Shown: piece by piece, positions 51,552 to 60,571 of the stretch
How the letters are laid out: each line of letters opens with the position of its first letter
Numbering within the stretch: position 1 is the first letter of the stretch
NCBI GenBank assembly: GCA_947477655.1
Contig: CANJTS010000006.1
Location: forward strand, 1-64,000
Direction of reading: 5' to 3'
DNA length: 64,000 nt
Source of the DNA: CAILUG01 sp903844415
GTDB taxonomy: Bacteria > Pseudomonadota > Gammaproteobacteria > Pseudomonadales > Pseudohongiellaceae
Program-made: the position numbers and the translations under genes
Notes under the pieces: model-generated
The model's database searches: none
Seen by the model: the letters and a program-made list of their open reading frames with translations, nothing else
Told to the model about the DNA's origin: nothing

Positions 51552-54116
51552 ATGCGAGCAAAAAACTATCAGCATTCCGAAACTTCAACAGCAATAACCA
51601 ATTCTGGCAATGGCGTAAGTCGTTATTCGAAAATCGCCATGGCAGTGTTTGTTGCGCTTAGCGCCAGCAGCGGCGTCATGGCTCAATCCACCGGAACCCT
51701 AACAGCAGAAGGCATCGATGAAGTAGTAATCACCGGCAAAGGCACGGTGGATATGGCAGGGGTTACCAACCAAAATGCAGCCAAGTCACGTGTTTCTATC
51801 ACGGGTGCTTCCCTGCAGAAGTCTGTATCGGGTCAAACTTTTTTGGATTCGCTAAATCAGGTACCCGGTCTTAATTTCGTCAACAACGATGCTTATGGAA
51901 CTTCTGGTGGTAATTTGCGCTTGCGTGGATTTGATGGCAATCGGGTGTCGTTGACCTTTGACGGTATACCCTTGAATGACACAGGTAACTACGCGGTTTA
52001 TTCCAATCAGATGATTGACGCCGAACTGATTCAGTCCGTGGATGTAAATCTGGGCACGACAGATGTGGATAGCCCAACCGCCTCTGCCATTGGCGGCACA
52101 ATCAACAATCGCACCCGGGTACCTGCCGAACAATTTGGAGGGATGGTATCCCTGGCAGGAGGACAATCAAATTTTGCACGCGGTTTTGGCATGGTAGAAA
52201 CAGGGGCCTTTGGCGCCTGGAACACCAAAGCGTACCTAGCAGGTTCTTATGCTAGCAATGACAAATTCAAAGGCCCTGGAGAAATGTTTAAGCGCCAAGT
52301 AAATGGTCGCATTCAACAAGATTTTGAAAATGGAAATTTCATTGCCCTGGCTTTTCATTACAATATTAATCGTAACAACTTTTACCGGAATTCGACCGAA
52401 GCACTCTTCACCCAGTTTGGTCGGCAATACGACAACAACGCCTCCTGTGTGCGTGATGCTGCTACTGCAGGAACCCGCGATGATGACAACTCAACCTTGG
52501 TTGCTAGCACCACGGCATTGCTGGCTACAGATAACATTGCAAATCCAGCAGCTTGTACCAACTATTATGGCTTGCGTATTAATCCGTCCGATACCGGCAA
52601 TGTACGCATGAACTCCTTGTGGAATCTGAGTGAAAACCTGCGTTTGACTGTTGATCCTTCGTTTCAGACAGTATTGGCGAACGGTGGCGGTACTACAGTA
52701 ATGAATGAAACTCCAGGCGCGGCCACGGTAGTTGATCGCCGCGTAACCGGCTCTACTGCGCTGACTGGTTTCGACTTAAACGGTGACGGCGACATCCTAG
52801 ACAGTGTGCGTTATTACTCGCCCAACAATACCAACACTAAACGCCTTGGACTGAATGCCTCACTAATTTGGGATATGTCCGAGACCCAACGCCTGCGTGT
52901 TGCCTATGCCTATGATTACGGCAGACATCGTCAGACCGGTGAATTCGGCTACCTCGACAGCTACGGTAATCCAGAAAATGTATTTGGTGGCAATCAGGGT
53001 CGCGTGGTGATGACCGCAGATGGCAGCATCATTCGTAGTCGTGACCGCTTTTCCATAGCTGAGCTTAACCAGTTCTCCTTGGAATGGCGCGGCACTTGGA
53101 TGGAAAACAAACTCACCACAATCGTAGGTGTACGTGCTCCCCGTTTCACCCGCGATCTGAATCAATATTGCTACACGGTTAATGCATCCAGCAACGTCCT
53201 TTGTACCACCCAGACCCCCTCTGCAACTCTGGCCAGTGGCAACGTTCGCTTCGGTACGTCAACCACTGAATATTTGCCACCCTTTGTGGCTACTGCAAAA
53301 TTCCAAGAGATGCTACCCAATCTTGGTTTGACCTTTGCGCTAAGCGACACTCAAACAGTTTATGGATCGTTTGCGGGTGGTTTGTCTGCGCCCCGTACCG
53401 ATAATCTTTATGCGTCACGTCGCCTTGCAGATGGCTCGCTGGCACGGGCAAACCCAGATCCAGAGCAGACCAACTCGTTTGATATTGGCTGGCGCTTAAA
53501 TACCGATACTTTCATAGCGTCGGCCGCCTTGTGGACCAGCCAATACACCAATCGTATTGTGTCTTCTTTTGATGATGCGCTTGGATTTTCTGTGGATCGA
53601 AACGTGGGTGATGTGGACTTACAAGGTTTTGATATGCAGGCTGGTTGGCAGTTAAACACATGGTCTACTGTTAGTTTTAATGCGTCTTACAACGACAGCG
53701 AACTAAAAGATAATCTAAAAATCAGTGCGACTACTACTCTGCCTACTGCCGGCAAGAAGTTTGTTGAAACCCCTGAGATGAGCTACGGTGTAAGGGTAGA
53801 AATAAGCCCCATTGCAAACCTAAAAATTGGCTTGGAAGGTAAAGCGGTTGATGAGCGCTTTACTACCGATCTGAACGATGCCTTTGTTAGCGGTTATAAC
53901 CTATTCCATCTAGATGTTGGTTATGACTTTATGGATCTTGGTCTCAAAAATTTACATGCTCAGCTTAATGTCTATAACCTGTTTGATGAGGAATTTTTTG
54001 GAAATATCTCGTCCACTACCGGCGCAATTGCCTCACCTGGCTTTACCCCTTCGGCACCCTTCTTGTCGTTGGGAGCACCACGGTCGGCAAGTGCTAGCTT
54101 GCAGATGAGATTCTAA
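51552..54116 (+). CDS. TonB-dependent receptor paired with S1/P1 nuclease
   Basis: An 854-residue outer-membrane receptor. Extended signal region (residues 1-45; hydrophobic MAVFVALSASSGVMAQ), TonB box DEVVITGKG, plug with QVPGLNFVNND, LRLRGFDGNRVSLTFDGIPLND and the barrel with final Phe (SASLQMRF). The C-terminal NVYNLFDEEFFGN motif is typical. A nuclease gene begins 16 bp downstream, suggesting uptake of nucleotides or nucleic-acid fragments. It follows the phytase terminator but keeps the same direction. Confidence 0.92.
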   Translation: MRAKNYQHSETSTAITNSGNGVSRYSKIAMAVFVALSASSGVMAQSTGTLTAEGIDEVVITGKGTVDMAGVTNQNAAKSRVSITGASLQKSVSGQTFLDSLNQVPGLNFVNNDAYGTSGGNLRLRGFDGNRVSLTFDGIPLNDTGNYAVYSNQMIDAELIQSVDVNLGTTDVDSPTASAIGGTINNRTRVPAEQFGGMVSLAGGQSNFARGFGMVETGAFGAWNTKAYLAGSYASNDKFKGPGEMFKRQVNGRIQQDFENGNFIALAFHYNINRNNFYRNSTEALFTQFGRQYDNNASCVRDAATAGTRDDDNSTLVASTTALLATDNIANPAACTNYYGLRINPSDTGNVRMNSLWNLSENLRLTVDPSFQTVLANGGGTTVMNETPGAATVVDRRVTGSTALTGFDLNGDGDILDSVRYYSPNNTNTKRLGLNASLIWDMSETQRLRVAYAYDYGRHRQTGEFGYLDSYGNPENVFGGNQGRVVMTADGSIIRSRDRFSIAELNQFSLEWRGTWMENKLTTIVGVRAPRFTRDLNQYCYTVNASSNVLCTTQTPSATLASGNVRFGTSTTEYLPPFVATAKFQEMLPNLGLTFALSDTQTVYGSFAGGLSAPRTDNLYASRRLADGSLARANPDPEQTNSFDIGWRLNTDTFIASAALWTSQYTNRIVSSFDDALGFSVDRNVGDVDLQGFDMQAGWQLNTWSTVSFNASYNDSELKDNLKISATTTLPTAGKKFVETPEMSYGVRVEISPIANLKIGLEGKAVDERFTTDLNDAFVSGYNLFHLDVGYDFMDLGLKNLHAQLNVYNLFDEEFFGNISSTTGAIASPGFTPSAPFLSLGAPRSASASLQMRF

Positions 54117-54132
54117 AAAGAGGTTGATAACA

Positions 54133-54996
54133 ATGGGACAGTCACGCTTTTTGACCCTGCTTATACTGTTGTCATTCAGCAGTACTGTAGGCGCTTGGGG
54201 TGCTAATGGACACCGAGTGATCGGAGAATTGGCACAGCAGCAACTAAGTGTGACGGCCCACGCTGCGGTTAGTGAACTCCTGCAAGGGGAGTCACTGGCC
54301 TTTGCGTCCACCTGGGCCGACGAGATGCGGTCTTCAAAAGACAATCGGCAATTCTGGGGCTCACGTTATACCGGTAGCTGGCACTATGTGAATATTGCCG
54401 CCGGTGAGACTTATAACAGTGCGTTGAAAAACCCGAACGGTGATGCCGTTATGGCACTAGAGACCTACATTGCTATTTTGCGTGACGAACCGATTCCTGC
54501 TGGTCCAGTGCGCGAAGGGCTTGAGTTTTATTATGGTGATCTCACCGCGAAGCGTACCGAACTAAAACGTTTCGCCCTAAAGTTTTTGCTGCATATCGTG
54601 GGCGACCTGCAGCAGCCGCTGCACAGTGGTTATGCCGAAGATCAAGGTGGCAACCAGGTCGAAGTTCAATGGTTCGGTGACAACAGCAACTTACATACCT
54701 TGTGGGATACTCATCTGGTGGAACATTCGCAACTGAGCTATACCGAACTAACAGCCAAACTAGCTACTCGTATTTCCCTCTTGTCCTCCGCCGAGGTCCA
54801 GACATTGGCGCGTGCCACGCCCGCGCAATGGATAAGCGAAGCGCTGGTGCTACGTGATCAGGTATACAAGGCCAACGTGGCTGGCACAGATTTTGGTTAT
54901 GACTACGCCTTTGAGTTTGTACCGGTGGTCGAGGACCGTCTGCTGCGTGGTGGTCTAAGGCTGGGTTGGTTGTTGAACGAGATCTTCGCCAAATAA
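54133..54996 (+). CDS. S1/P1-family nuclease
   Basis: A 287-residue exported zinc nuclease. The ATG at 54133 has AGAGG about 10 bp upstream. After signal cleavage at Ala21 the mature protein begins Trp22 (WGANGHR), where Trp and His27 bind the trinuclear zinc site. Other ligands lie in GSWHYVNI, LHIVGDLQQPLH and GGN...NLHTLWD. It degrades single-stranded DNA/RNA and 3'-nucleotides, releasing phosphate or nucleotides in the periplasm. Next to a TonB receptor, it supports organic-phosphate scavenging. Confidence 0.93.
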   Translation: MGQSRFLTLLILLSFSSTVGAWGANGHRVIGELAQQQLSVTAHAAVSELLQGESLAFASTWADEMRSSKDNRQFWGSRYTGSWHYVNIAAGETYNSALKNPNGDAVMALETYIAILRDEPIPAGPVREGLEFYYGDLTAKRTELKRFALKFLLHIVGDLQQPLHSGYAEDQGGNQVEVQWFGDNSNLHTLWDTHLVEHSQLSYTELTAKLATRISLLSSAEVQTLARATPAQWISEALVLRDQVYKANVAGTDFGYDYAFEFVPVVEDRLLRGGLRLGWLLNEIFAK

Positions 54997-55091
54997 AAGT
55001 AGGCATACACCATTACTTTCTAGCTTTATCACTGCTTAAACGCTTTTCAGTTTGGTCTGCTTTAGGTTGTCTAAAGTTCGTTCAAAAATAT

Positions 55092-56078
55092 TCAGACATT
55101 CAACCAGGGATACTTCTGTTCCCACGCCCAAGCATCCTTCATTATTGTTGCCAACTCACCTCTTTGTGGTTGCCAGCCCAGCTCTGCTCGGGCCAGACTA
55201 GAATTAGCCACTAAGCGTGGTGGATCACCCGCGCGCCGTGCTTGGTAGTGCACTTTGATGTCACGCTTGGATATCACATGCGCGGTTTCAATTACTTCTT
55301 TTACCGAATAGCCCATGCCATTACCTAAATTGAAGCGGCCACTCGTGCCGCCTTCTAGCAACCGTAACAACGCCAGTAAATGGGCATCACACAGATCGGC
55401 AACGTGCACGTAATCTCTGATACAAGTGCCATCAGGTGTATCGTAATCGCTGCCATATACCGATATGAACTCTCGCCTACCGGATGCGGCCTGCAGCACT
55501 AAAGGAATAAGATGGGTTTCGGGCTCATGGCGTTCGCCTAGTTGTCCGTTTTGGTCAGCACCGGCAGCATTAAAATAACGCAGACAAACCGCTTTTATTC
55601 CATAGGCACGGTCGTAATCTTCCAGCACCTGCTCCACCATCAATTTACTTCTGCCATAGGGATTGATAGGGTTTTTGGGATGGTCTTCATCAATCAATAC
55701 TGATTGTGGATTTCCATACACGGCCGCGGTAGAAGAAAAGATAAACTTTGCCACGCCCCATTTGAGCATGGCAGCCAGCAAGGTGAGGGTTGCTGCAACA
55801 TTGTTCGCATAATATCGGTCAGGTGCTGTTACAGATTCAGCAACTTGAATAAAAGAAGCAAAATGCATTACCGCAGCAAAGTGGTGGCTGGCAAATACTT
55901 GGTCTAGTAACGATGTATCGGCTATCGATCCAACAACCAGCTTGGCATCAAGCACTGCATTACTAAAGCCGCCCGAAAGATCATCGAGTACCACCACTGC
56001 ATAACCACACTGGCGCAGTAACTTCACCATGTGTGACCCTACATAACCAGCACCGCCAATTACTAAAATCTCTGTCAT
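55092..56078 (-). CDS. galE: UDP-glucose 4-epimerase
   Basis: A 328-residue short-chain dehydrogenase-type epimerase. GGAGYVGSH near residue 7 binds NAD; SSTAAVYG and the YGRSK motif hold the catalytic Ser, Tyr and Lys. Specific GalE segments LRYFNAAGAD and TPDGTCIRDYVHVADL are present. It converts UDP-Glc and UDP-Gal (or acetylated forms). The gene starts 9 bp after the upstream glycosyltransferase, so it may supply that enzyme's donor. Confidence 0.95.
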   Translation of the reverse strand: MTEILVIGGAGYVGSHMVKLLRQCGYAVVVLDDLSGGFSNAVLDAKLVVGSIADTSLLDQVFASHHFAAVMHFASFIQVAESVTAPDRYYANNVAATLTLLAAMLKWGVAKFIFSSTAAVYGNPQSVLIDEDHPKNPINPYGRSKLMVEQVLEDYDRAYGIKAVCLRYFNAAGADQNGQLGERHEPETHLIPLVLQAASGRREFISVYGSDYDTPDGTCIRDYVHVADLCDAHLLALLRLLEGGTSGRFNLGNGMGYSVKEVIETAHVISKRDIKVHYQARRAGDPPRLVANSSLARAELGWQPQRGELATIMKDAWAWEQKYPWLNV

Positions 56079-56087
56079 CTTTGCACG

Positions 56088-57107
56088 TCACTGCCACAAG
56101 CGGCTTGCCAAGGTTTCTGTTGTTTGTGTACAGCCTCCGGCAATCCAGCTCGCCAGCACTTGTGCTACATCGGGATAACAAATCTGGGTGACTACAGTTT
56201 GCCTGTTTAGCCAACTTTCTATGGAAGGGCGTTCCAGTTTATTTAGAACTTCGGCATAACCGAGTTGCGCCAAGGCAGCCGCGTTGGAAATCTGTTCCAT
56301 CTGCCCCATTAGCGGTTTGGTCAGAACACGCTTGCCTAGGTGTAGACATTCTCCGATCAGTTCAAAACCACTGTTGGTTATAACGCCGCAAGTATTTAAT
56401 AAATCTTGTTTGAATCCGCTTCTACTTATAGGCCGGTAATGTAAATTACTCAGGTCTTTTACTTGCGCCTGTGGGTGGTAAATATAAAACTCGAAGCCGA
56501 CTAATGGTTGCAGAAGCGCGGTGAGAAATTCCAAATTTTCAAATGGCATATACACAAGGTATTTGTTTGGAGTAACTATAGGTTTCGCCACCAGTAAATC
56601 TCGATCTAGTATGGGAGGCAGAATAGGAAAACCAAAATGATGCCAATGCAAGCCGATGGCTGTCGTGGCGGGAGCAAAATTTTTCATTAATGCTTTTTCT
56701 ATGGGATTGGCGCCCGGCATCGGAATGGAATGATTAAAAGCATATTGATGCCCAATACCAACCACCCTAACACCACGCTTGCGAGCAGCATGGGCAATAA
56801 CCGGTTCATAATCGGAAATGATCAAATCATAGGGCGTTAAATCCAGCGTATTAATATCTTGCCAAAATTTATACAAATTAAGTTTTTTAAAAGTTTCTAG
56901 AATATTAATTTTGCCGTTACGGGCAACAAACGTAAGACCTTCTCGCCAAAGAAAATTCTGTATATTGCCGCAGCCAAGTTGCTGCTCTCTGCCACTCAAA
57001 AGCCAAGTCACTTCCAATTCTGGATGGCTAGCCAACGCCTCAGCCATAGAATTGGAACGGCTTATGTGGCCATTTCCAGTACCTTGCACGCCATATAGTA
57101 TTTTCAT
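56088..57107 (-). CDS. MJ1255-type glycosyltransferase, copy 2
   Basis: A 339-residue paralogue of the protein at 27215-28246, with long identical blocks (VQGTGNGHI, WREGLTF, AHAARKRG, LHWHHFG, PILPPIL, LHYRPISR). The donor site GVITNSGFELIGECLHLGKR is intact. It is upstream of galE in a tight operon, so it may use UDP-galactose rather than the donor of copy 1. The acceptor is unknown; a lipid is possible by analogy with copy 1. Confidence 0.88.
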   Translation of the reverse strand: MKILYGVQGTGNGHISRSNSMAEALASHPELEVTWLLSGREQQLGCGNIQNFLWREGLTFVARNGKINILETFKKLNLYKFWQDINTLDLTPYDLIISDYEPVIAHAARKRGVRVVGIGHQYAFNHSIPMPGANPIEKALMKNFAPATTAIGLHWHHFGFPILPPILDRDLLVAKPIVTPNKYLVYMPFENLEFLTALLQPLVGFEFYIYHPQAQVKDLSNLHYRPISRSGFKQDLLNTCGVITNSGFELIGECLHLGKRVLTKPLMGQMEQISNAAALAQLGYAEVLNKLERPSIESWLNRQTVVTQICYPDVAQVLASWIAGGCTQTTETLASRLWQ

Positions 57108-57419
57108 CAGATTAGGTGCTCTGGTTCAAATAATTCATATAAACAGTGCCAACGTGTGTTGATCGCTACAGCAGGAAATTTGCCGGCACTAGTGAGAAAA
57201 CTCAACGGCATGAGAGGCCAGACAGCGAGAATAACGCAGGGAATAAAAAATCCTCGTGTCTGTATACAGCAGATAAAAGATCATGCCGGTTTGTTCATAG
57301 GTGATAGCATATAAACTTTATAATTTTAAAAACATTTTATAAATGCAAGATAAATACTGGATTAATAAACTATAAATGCCTGTGTTAATGCTTTGTAAAA
57401 ATAAAGGATGTCACGCCAA
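57108..57419. other. Divergent intergenic region, nothing specific seen
   Basis: 312 bp between the divergent glycosyltransferase and beta-barrel genes, very AT-rich to the right. It presumably carries promoters of both. AAAGGA at 57403-57408 is the ribosome site of the barrel gene. No repeat or hairpin of note. Confidence 0.4.
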
Positions 57420-58556
57420 ATGTATAAGCTGATGTTGCGTAGTGTATTGCTTGGGTCGTTACTGGCAACGGCGTTGCCTTACCTTGCGTTTGCTGCCGAA
57501 GTTTCGCCGCCGGCAAAAGCTTTGTGGTCGCGCACCATGGGGCAATCAGGACTGCGCCGGTTTTATTCGACCGGGGCAGACTTGGGTGAACTGGTGAACC
57601 GTCAGGTCAGTTACCAGTTGGCGCGTCGGCTTGAAACCGCCTGGCGAGCACAGCACCCTGGCACCACTCCACAAGCAAACGCCTTTGCGTCGGAAGCGGA
57701 AGGTTTCGTAGTGCAGTACGATTCGCTGGTACCACTACCGGTGACACTGCAAAGACCATTGTTTATACGCACTCTGGCACGCACCGCAAAACGTTTCGAA
57801 CCCGGAAAATTAAATAGTATCAATCAACGTTATGATCTGGGTTTGCTCTACGCACCTTCCCAACAAACCTATCTCGGCATTGGCTTGGCCATAGAACAAA
57901 CACGCGCAGATTTGAAGTATGTCCAAGGCAACACGAGCGTAAATGCTATAGGCCCGCGCCTCGATGCCGGTGTGCAGTTAAGCCCAATACTGGCGCTTGG
58001 CTTGCGTCTAGAAGAAGTAACTTTTACTGGCGACAACGAGGTTATGGTCAGCACCATGACCGGCAGTATGACCGGCAGTATGAACATTGCACGCCAGCTC
58101 GATTACCAGCGACGTTATCTCCAGACAGAAGCGATCATTCGTCTGACTCGCACACAGTTGCCCTTCCTGCCGGCGAACCTGCAGGTTGGTGGCATGGCGG
58201 CATGGCATTATTTGGACCTACGCTACGAGAGTCAGCGTAACAGTTTGGGCCAGACCGTCGTCGAACCCTTTGGCAACCGCGAACGACTTGGCGTGTTTCG
58301 CAGCGGCGTTTTTGTGTCTGCAAATATTGGCAACAACGGTTTATGGAATCCTTACACCGAATTGTTGCTCGACAGAGAAATCGACAACAACATGACTGCC
58401 CCGCTCGACGACCGCACTTCTGTGTTGTGGCGAGCCGGACTGGCGCGCCTGTTGGGGACAGGCAAACGTATATCCATGGAATATCAACATTCGCAAAGCC
58501 GGCATGGTGCGCGCGAACGCGATAACCTACTGCTAGTTGCCGTTATCGATTTCTGA
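57420..58556 (+). CDS. Outer-membrane beta-barrel-like protein, unknown
   Basis: A 378-residue exported protein, ATG at 57420 chosen for spacing from AAAGGA. Signal peptide to about residue 25 (LAFAAEV). The mature part has a helical N-terminal region (ELVNRQVSYQLARRLETAWR) and then about 250 residues of alternating hydrophobic strands (YDLGLLYAPSQQTYLGIGLAI, LALGLRLEEV, RISMEYQHSQSRHG), ending in Phe. Such a pattern is typical of barrel proteins of unknown function. A 12-bp duplication (ATGACCGGCAGT) lies near 58060-58082. Confidence 0.7.
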   Translation: MYKLMLRSVLLGSLLATALPYLAFAAEVSPPAKALWSRTMGQSGLRRFYSTGADLGELVNRQVSYQLARRLETAWRAQHPGTTPQANAFASEAEGFVVQYDSLVPLPVTLQRPLFIRTLARTAKRFEPGKLNSINQRYDLGLLYAPSQQTYLGIGLAIEQTRADLKYVQGNTSVNAIGPRLDAGVQLSPILALGLRLEEVTFTGDNEVMVSTMTGSMTGSMNIARQLDYQRRYLQTEAIIRLTRTQLPFLPANLQVGGMAAWHYLDLRYESQRNSLGQTVVEPFGNRERLGVFRSGVFVSANIGNNGLWNPYTELLLDREIDNNMTAPLDDRTSVLWRAGLARLLGTGKRISMEYQHSQSRHGARERDNLLLVAVIDF

Positions 58557-58618
58557 AGTGGTGACACACCACTAATGTAATACTAATTGATTTCTGTATT
58601 GGGAAGATGTGCCTATGT

Positions 58619-58774
58619 AAGCCGGCCTAACGAGGGTTGGGTTAGGCCGCTCATAGTAGTAGTGGGAATAAAGTTGGCGTTAATCCTGATCAAACATAAA
58701 ACCTACCGTAGATAACTGATCGTTTAATATATCTTGATCAACAATGGATGCATCAGTTAGGTTGGGTGCTGCGC
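58619..58774 (+). repeat. Direct repeat copy A upstream of amidohydrolase
   Basis: A 156-bp copy of the sequence also found at 60226-60370. The hairpin GGCCTAAC-9-GTTAGGCC is at 58624-58648. The 66-bp core at 58673-58738 differs from the second copy at only three positions by my alignment. It lies about 170 bp before the amidohydrolase start and may carry its promoter and operator. Confidence 0.9.
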
Positions 58775-58906
58775 TTTTTCGCTTCTTTGGTAATAAAAGA
58801 ATTACATGGGTTAGACGCCTTTTATTTTTTTGGTCCAGTTTTTTTTGCTAGTCTGGTGAAAATATCAATCACAACAGCGGCAGGTAAATGCGCCTATAGG
58901 GGATGT

Positions 58907-60097
58907 ATGAAACAACTAATCAAGACGACTCTGGCCTGTCTCGTGTTGGGGGTATCTGTCTCCCTCTCCGCGCAAGACCTTACCATCACCAACGCCCGCA
59001 TTATCACCTCCAGCGGTGAGGTCATTGAGCGGGGTTCGATTGTAGTGCGCGATGGCAGCATAGTTTCGGTTGCGCCTGGCACACCTGCTGCTGGGGATAT
59101 CAATACGATGGATGCCAACGGCATGACCGCCATGCCCGGCTTTATCGACGCCCACCGCCACATCAATACCGGGCCCGACGAGAAGGCGCAAATGCAGGCT
59201 CTGCTCGAGGCAGGCTATACAACAATCCTCTCTGGTGGTGGCCCCGCGGAGGGCAATATCACACTGAGGGATCACATCGACAGCGGCCTGATCAACGGCC
59301 CCAGGATCATTCCAACGGGGCGCGTGAGCCTGATGATTCCGCCCGAACAGGCGCGTGCCGAAATACGCGCAATGGCATTGCTCGGCATAAAATTTACCGG
59401 AGAAATACACCTCACTTCATTCCCTGGCCCCACCGACCAGGAGATGGAAGTGCTGCGGGCTATTCTCGATGAAGCCGGCAAGGCTGGGGTAATGGTGCAG
59501 GTGCATGCTGTCAGCTCCCAGTCCACGATGGCAGCAGTGGAAGCCGGCGTGAAACGTCTGGTACACACCACCAACAAGAATTTTCTAGACACGGAAAGCG
59601 CACAACTAATGGCTGCTTCGGGTGTGATGGTATTGACCACGGTGGGCTTCGGCTCCCCAGTGTTCGGCGTTTATTCGGATGACAACGTACCCACATTCCG
59701 CGACGGCAATCCCTGGCCGGACTCGATTGCGCTGACCTCACAGGTCCCGGAGCTCCACATGGGGGAAGAAGCAGCCCATGCTCCGCTGAATGCGCGCACG
59801 CTGTGGGATGCCGGCGTTGTGCTTGGCTATTGCACCGACACCAGCTACGACCCGACGGCCGGCCTTGACCACGAGCTGAAAATTCTCAATGTAATGTTCT
59901 CCATGGTGGATCTGGTGAAAATGCTGGGAACCAACACCGCCGCCTACATTCAGATGGAGGACCAGATCGGGGACTTGGCTCCAGGCAAACTGGCGGACAT
60001 CATTCTGCTCGATGGCGATCCGCTGGAAGGTTACTGGAACTGGCTAAATACCAAAGTAGTGATCAAAGGCGGCGTAGTGATGGTGGACAAGCGTTGA
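58907..60097 (+). CDS. Exported amidohydrolase (imidazolonepropionase-like)
   Basis: A 396-residue exported enzyme. The ATG at 58907 has AGGGGA upstream and a signal peptide (cut near LSAQD, residue 23); the frame extends back to 58748 without justification. GFIDAHRHIN holds the metal-binding His83 and His85; VQVHAVSS gives a further His, and YCTDTSYDP the catalytic Asp. The C-terminal GDLAPGKLADIILLDGDP is a typical amidohydrolase end. It cuts C-N bonds in cyclic or linear amides; substrate unknown. GC content is clearly higher than in neighbouring genes. A TonB receptor with the same upstream repeat follows. Confidence 0.88.
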   Translation: MKQLIKTTLACLVLGVSVSLSAQDLTITNARIITSSGEVIERGSIVVRDGSIVSVAPGTPAAGDINTMDANGMTAMPGFIDAHRHINTGPDEKAQMQALLEAGYTTILSGGGPAEGNITLRDHIDSGLINGPRIIPTGRVSLMIPPEQARAEIRAMALLGIKFTGEIHLTSFPGPTDQEMEVLRAILDEAGKAGVMVQVHAVSSQSTMAAVEAGVKRLVHTTNKNFLDTESAQLMAASGVMVLTTVGFGSPVFGVYSDDNVPTFRDGNPWPDSIALTSQVPELHMGEEAAHAPLNARTLWDAGVVLGYCTDTSYDPTAGLDHELKILNVMFSMVDLVKMLGTNTAAYIQMEDQIGDLAPGKLADIILLDGDPLEGYWNWLNTKVVIKGGVVMVDKR

Positions 60098-60176
60098 AGT
60101 AGCTGCCGACTACAGCAGCCAACTCCACACAGTCCCTTGTGTCCAGACATCCTCCCCTTTAAGGATTAAAGGGGTT

Positions 60177-60197
60177 AAAGGGGTCAGACCCCTTTTA
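60177..60197 (+). terminator. Palindromic terminator, copy of the phytase one
   Basis: The 19-mer AAAGGGGTCAGACCCCTTT is at 60177-60195, identical to that at 51377, followed by a T/A-rich stretch. A second weaker palindrome, CCCCTTTA/TAAAGGGG, precedes it at 60154-60174. It ends the amidohydrolase transcript. Confidence 0.75.
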
Positions 60198-60225
60198 TTC
60201 TTTTCTTTTATTCTTTTTATTAGTG

Positions 60226-60370
60226 AAGCCGGCCTAACGAGCGTTGGGTTAGGCTACTCATAGTAGAAATAGAGTTGGCGTTAATCCTGATCAAACACAA
60301 AACCTATCGTAGATAACTGATCGTTGAATATATCTTGATGAATAATGCATTCATCGGTTAAATTCCGCGC
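60226..60370 (+). repeat. Direct repeat copy B upstream of TonB receptor
   Basis: A 145-bp copy of the element at 58619-58774 in the same orientation, including the GGCCTAAC/GTTAGGC hairpin and the 66-bp core at 60274-60339. It ends about 200 bp before the receptor ATG at 60572. Confidence 0.9.
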
Positions 60371-60571
60371 AGCAATTCAAACGGCAGTTATAGCTAAGCA
60401 AATTCAAATAGCCAAGGTTACTTCGAATTTCGGAACGGCAATTTCGCGTATGAGTGCAATCCCGCGTATGAATGGCGCGCCATTAACCCTGCATGCCCAT
60501 TGTGTCATGTTGTACAAATGCCATTCCAACCAACAACTACAATTATCCCGAAATCCGGGAAGGGAAAAGAA

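Noticed and set aside
58624..58648. Integron attC-like site (GCCTAAC...GTTAGGC)
   Set aside because: The two core-like boxes match the attC consensus but are only 9 bases apart, with no L boxes and no integrase; it is better read as a simple hairpin in the direct repeat.
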